A DNA stretch of 64,000 nucleotides from Epiperipatus broadwayi (taxonomy: Eukaryota > Onychophora > Udeonychophora > Euonychophora > Peripatidae). The position numbers and the translations under genes were made by a program. Under the pieces are notes generated by a model that made no database searches, was not told where the DNA came from, and worked only from the letters and a program-made list of their open reading frames with translations. This document shows positions 61,385 through 64,000 of this stretch, piece by piece; position 1 is the stretch's first letter, and each line of letters starts with the position of its first letter. The stretch lies in contig JAQFVV010006469.1 of assembly GCA_028023455.1 (NCBI GenBank), positions 436,001 to 500,000 of the forward strand, written 5' to 3'.

Positions 61385-61530
61385 CTTTGACTGGGCCTTT
61401 GCTTGGTTTAACGCATTGATAGAGAATCAGATTCTGGAGCATGAATTCTTCCGACGATTCCAGTTCTGGTATTTTGAGCACATGACTATCTTATAAATTC
61501 TCGGGCTATAAAACTATTATATTACTACTT
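61385..61530 (+). mobile_element. SINE family C copy
   Basis: Best-preserved 5' part: GGGCCTTTGCTTGGTTTAAC, then 'gcattgatagagaatcagattctgga', 'cgacgattccagttctgg' (B-box-like), 'gagcacatgactatcttataaattctcgggctataaaac', ending in a short (TTA/CTA) tail. It aligns with the copies at 15.2, 32.9 and 54.3 kb. Confidence 0.7.
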
Positions 61531-61794
61531 TTAAGCTTAGACTGTGAAAATTATTAAACATATGAAGTGGCAGTAATAATTAATTCTGAAAATAGACTAT
61601 CTTTCCAGATAACAACAAAAAATTCCTCTTTCCAAGATTAGGAAAGAGAAATATGTTCACAGAAAACAAAAAATAAAATATGTTATAAAAAACAAAGATG
61701 ATAAAACACATAATAGAAAAAACATAGTATGCTTGATGCTGAGATATCCTTATATCCGTTGAAAAGGAGAAATGAGAAAAGCAGATTTTTTATT

Positions 61795-61890
61795 AAGTAC
61801 AGTGGTAGACTGACAACTTGAGAGCTAAATTCCTTAATTAAAACTGCTGAACATCACATAAACTCCCAAGCAACTAACTATTTTTTTTAT
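61795..61890 (+). mobile_element. SINE-like family H copy
   Basis: 'gacaacttgagagctaaattcc' and 'catcacataaactcccaagcaactaacta' match the repeat at 27.6-27.8 kb. The tail is T-rich. Confidence 0.45.
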
Positions 61891-63509
61891 TTAGTAATAC
61901 CATCCTGTAATGCTAAAGTTATGAAAAGTTCGTTTCAAAAGTCTATAGGAAAACCAAAATTATTGAGCAAAAGTGCAATGTGTGCATGTAGCCATGGCAT
62001 TCTTTCAACATTAGTTCGGGTGAAGATTAGGACACACAGGATGATGTGGGTTATTTTTAGAAAATATAGTTTGTCCTTTCATCCAGTAAACAACAGTACA
62101 TTAAACTGCTTTCTTTTATCATGATCATTTATAATGATATAATATTTTTCAAAAAACGATTCAAAGTAAACAAATCTACTAAGTGCTAAACAATGCTAAA
62201 CACATAGTTACTTAAGAAAAACATGCATAATTTACAGATATTATCAATGTTCAAAAAAACTTGCAAAATAATCAATACTCTATTCTAACTAAAAAATGGA
62301 AAGTCTCACTAAAATTGAGAAAGAATTATATTAGAGAAAATAATGACAATTACTATAAAGAGTTATCTTTATTTTAAATATTAAAATCGATCTTACAGTA
62401 ATTAATTGTGTTATGCAAAAGCTAATGCTATTTGATGGACAAAAACAATGCTATGTATCTTTTAATAATAATAATAAAAGGTTTTAAATAGTTGTAAGTC
62501 TGAAAACTATTACCTAAAAAATAGAAAAGGTTGAAGAAGCAAACAATTATAGAATTTTATTTGGAGATTAAAGCAGATTGTCAAGTTTGATATTCATCTT
62601 TAATAATTCATGATACTTCTGAAACCTGCTCAACTTAGATCAAATTTCAGTTAATTTAATAATTTATGAGAGTGCAGTTAATGGATATTAAAATGATTTT
62701 CAAATATGAGAATTAAATGTGAAAACTAAAAAGCACTATTTGTCCAAGAATATATTTTCACTTTGTAGAATAAGATATTGTTTTATCATAAAGTAGTTAT
62801 CATATTCTGTATATTAATCTATTTTGTTTCCTCTTTTATGTTAATAGTTTTATCCACTTAAAATAATACACAACTCAGTCAGTATGAAATTGTCATATTA
62901 TTTACCATTATTCTGTACTAACTACCACAATTAAATTATGTGTGTAAGACGCCTTGTATTAAAATAAATATAAATAAAGTGCTGATTGCATCTGAAACAT
63001 AGTAAAGAAACAAAAGTATTTGTTTTTAAAAAATTAAATTTTTTTATGATTAAATCTCGAATAATTCTAAGATTAACACTTCAGAATTCAAGAAATCAGG
63101 ATCCTAGATGTAATTTATAGATCCTAGTCATTCATGTAGATGTTAACCATAAAGTGAACTTAAAGATAGAGATTATACTAAAAATTCCACCTTTCAAGTT
63201 TGAATTTATTTGAACTGAAAGATGCGTAATACAGTCTATAGATATCCTCAGATTAGATGGCAAACATGGTTATTCTTGAATTTCATATATAAATAATACT
63301 TTTAATGGTGCACAATCTTTTTATAATTACAACTCCCATATTCAGATTAAAATTTTACATGAACCATTACATTGTTACCATGCTATTATAAGCAGATAAG
63401 GATAGTAATAATAAAAGTCGTTTACCACATATAAATATATATATATATCTTTATATTAGATTTTAGTACATACGATTTGATATAAAATCTTTGAAAAAAC
63501 TACTCAAAA
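61891..63509. other. AT-rich spacer
   Basis: The open frame 61921-62124 has no family signal. Nothing else was recognised. Confidence 0.4.
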
Positions 63510-63850
63510 TTTTCATGATGCCAACAATTTTTCTGTGACCCCTTGAAGGGGTCAGTACCGATAGATTGTGCACTATTGTTATATGGTAGAGCTTAATAAA
63601 GGTTTATCTAGTGATTTGCTATGCATATTTCTAGACTAATTTGTAGTTTTTGACTTTCATCAGTGAGATATTTTTGGATCTGGATGCCATGCATCTAAAT
63701 GTTGCAACCATTATTTACTCCTTTTTTCTTTTTCTTTTTTTTAACTATAAAGACACTATTCTGAAAGCCATAAGTTAGAAACTAATCTGGGGGATATGAA
63801 TAGAATAGCATTGGATAGACTTTCTATTATCTAGTATCTATTGATCACTC
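63510..63850. mobile_element. Decayed unit B inverted composite
   Basis: The left part holds a minus-strand unit B core region ('ctagactaatttgtag...ctttcatcagtgag', 63631-63667), where CTGATGA is intact but GAAA is lost. The right part holds a plus-strand copy (63756-63800: CTGAAAGCC..GTTAGAAACTAATCTGGGG), where GAAA and ATC are kept but TGA of the core is deleted. A T-rich insert separates them. Opposite orientations repeat the pattern of the 48-kb element. Confidence 0.65.
63536..63554. repeat. Perfect 19-base palindrome TGACCCCTTGAAGGGGTCA
   Basis: Nine complementary bases on each side of a central G, unusually GC-rich for the region. It lies just outside the left edge of the decayed unit B composite and may be part of that family's terminal region. 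Confidence 0.7.
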
Positions 63851-64000
63851 AAACTTTCACTAAACTGAAATAAGATAAATATGTTTTCTACAGCTATATA
63901 AAATGTATTGTGTAAGCAGGAGTCTTGTGTTGCTTTTCAAGTTAATCTTGATGTGGTGAGATCCAGTTTCTTAATTTTACACCAACATTATTTTGTCGCC

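Overview
The window reads as a piece of a large, AT-rich animal nuclear genome. By eye roughly three quarters of the bases are A or T, CpG is scarce, and microsatellites, SINEs, LINEs and DNA-transposon relics are dense. No prokaryotic gene organisation is present: no operons, no ribosome-binding-site-led ORFs, no rRNA. I see no convincing host protein-coding exon; every recognisable coding stretch belongs to a mobile element, and nearly all are broken. The taxon cannot be fixed from this sequence. The mix of Penelope-like elements (PLEs), RTE/CFDP2-like and TAA-tailed LINEs, a GTF2IRD2/ZBED-type hAT, Ty3/gypsy and tRNA-derived SINEs suits an invertebrate (arthropod or lophotrochozoan).

Layout. 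0-2 kb: decayed Ty3/gypsy pol. 4.9-5.2 kb: a 274-bp near-perfect palindrome. 5.5-6.3 kb: 3' part of a PLE (minus strand). 9.8-13.4 kb: an inverted tRNA-like pair, inverted repeats, two copies of 'unit A', and (GA)n. 15.2-15.6 kb: a SINE with a long trinucleotide tail. 17.2-20.2 kb: a degenerate LINE with endonuclease and reverse transcriptase, carrying a nested insertion with a 12-bp target duplication. 21.6-22.0 kb: a 'unit B' copy. 25.8-27.1 kb: a LINE 3' end between two (TAA)n arrays. 27.6-29.7 kb: a SINE-like repeat and a dead hAT transposase. 32.8-33.0 kb: (TA)n and a SINE. 35.3-37.7 kb: a PLE core between long inverted arms. 42.2-42.7 kb: unit B-related repeats. 46.8-50.0 kb: a LINE RT split by a coiled-coil segment and an 813-bp unit B composite, followed by a degenerate ~60-bp tandem array. 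53.8-55.0 kb: unidentified degenerate coding sequence cut by two SINEs. 55.4-58.0 kb: unit A copies and a large tetranucleotide array. 60.4-61.5 kb: a CpG-retaining stretch. 63.5-63.9 kb: a decayed unit B.

The most interesting signal is hammerhead-ribozyme architecture in two dispersed repeat families. Unit B copies carry CTGATGA, a 5-bp stem II, GAAA, a minimal self-complementary stem III and a GTC cleavage site, closed by a 6-bp stem I. Unit A copies carry the same core with an ACCAA/TTGGT stem I and an ATA site. The right arm of the PLE at 35-37.7 kb has a similar core. Animal PLEs are known to encode hammerhead ribozymes, and small non-autonomous hammerhead retroelements (retrozymes) are known in animals. 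What looks unusual here is that the unit A, unit B and PLE insertions occur as inverted (head-to-head) composites bounded by 12-13-bp direct repeats, suggesting a shared PLE-type mobilisation. That last step is inference.
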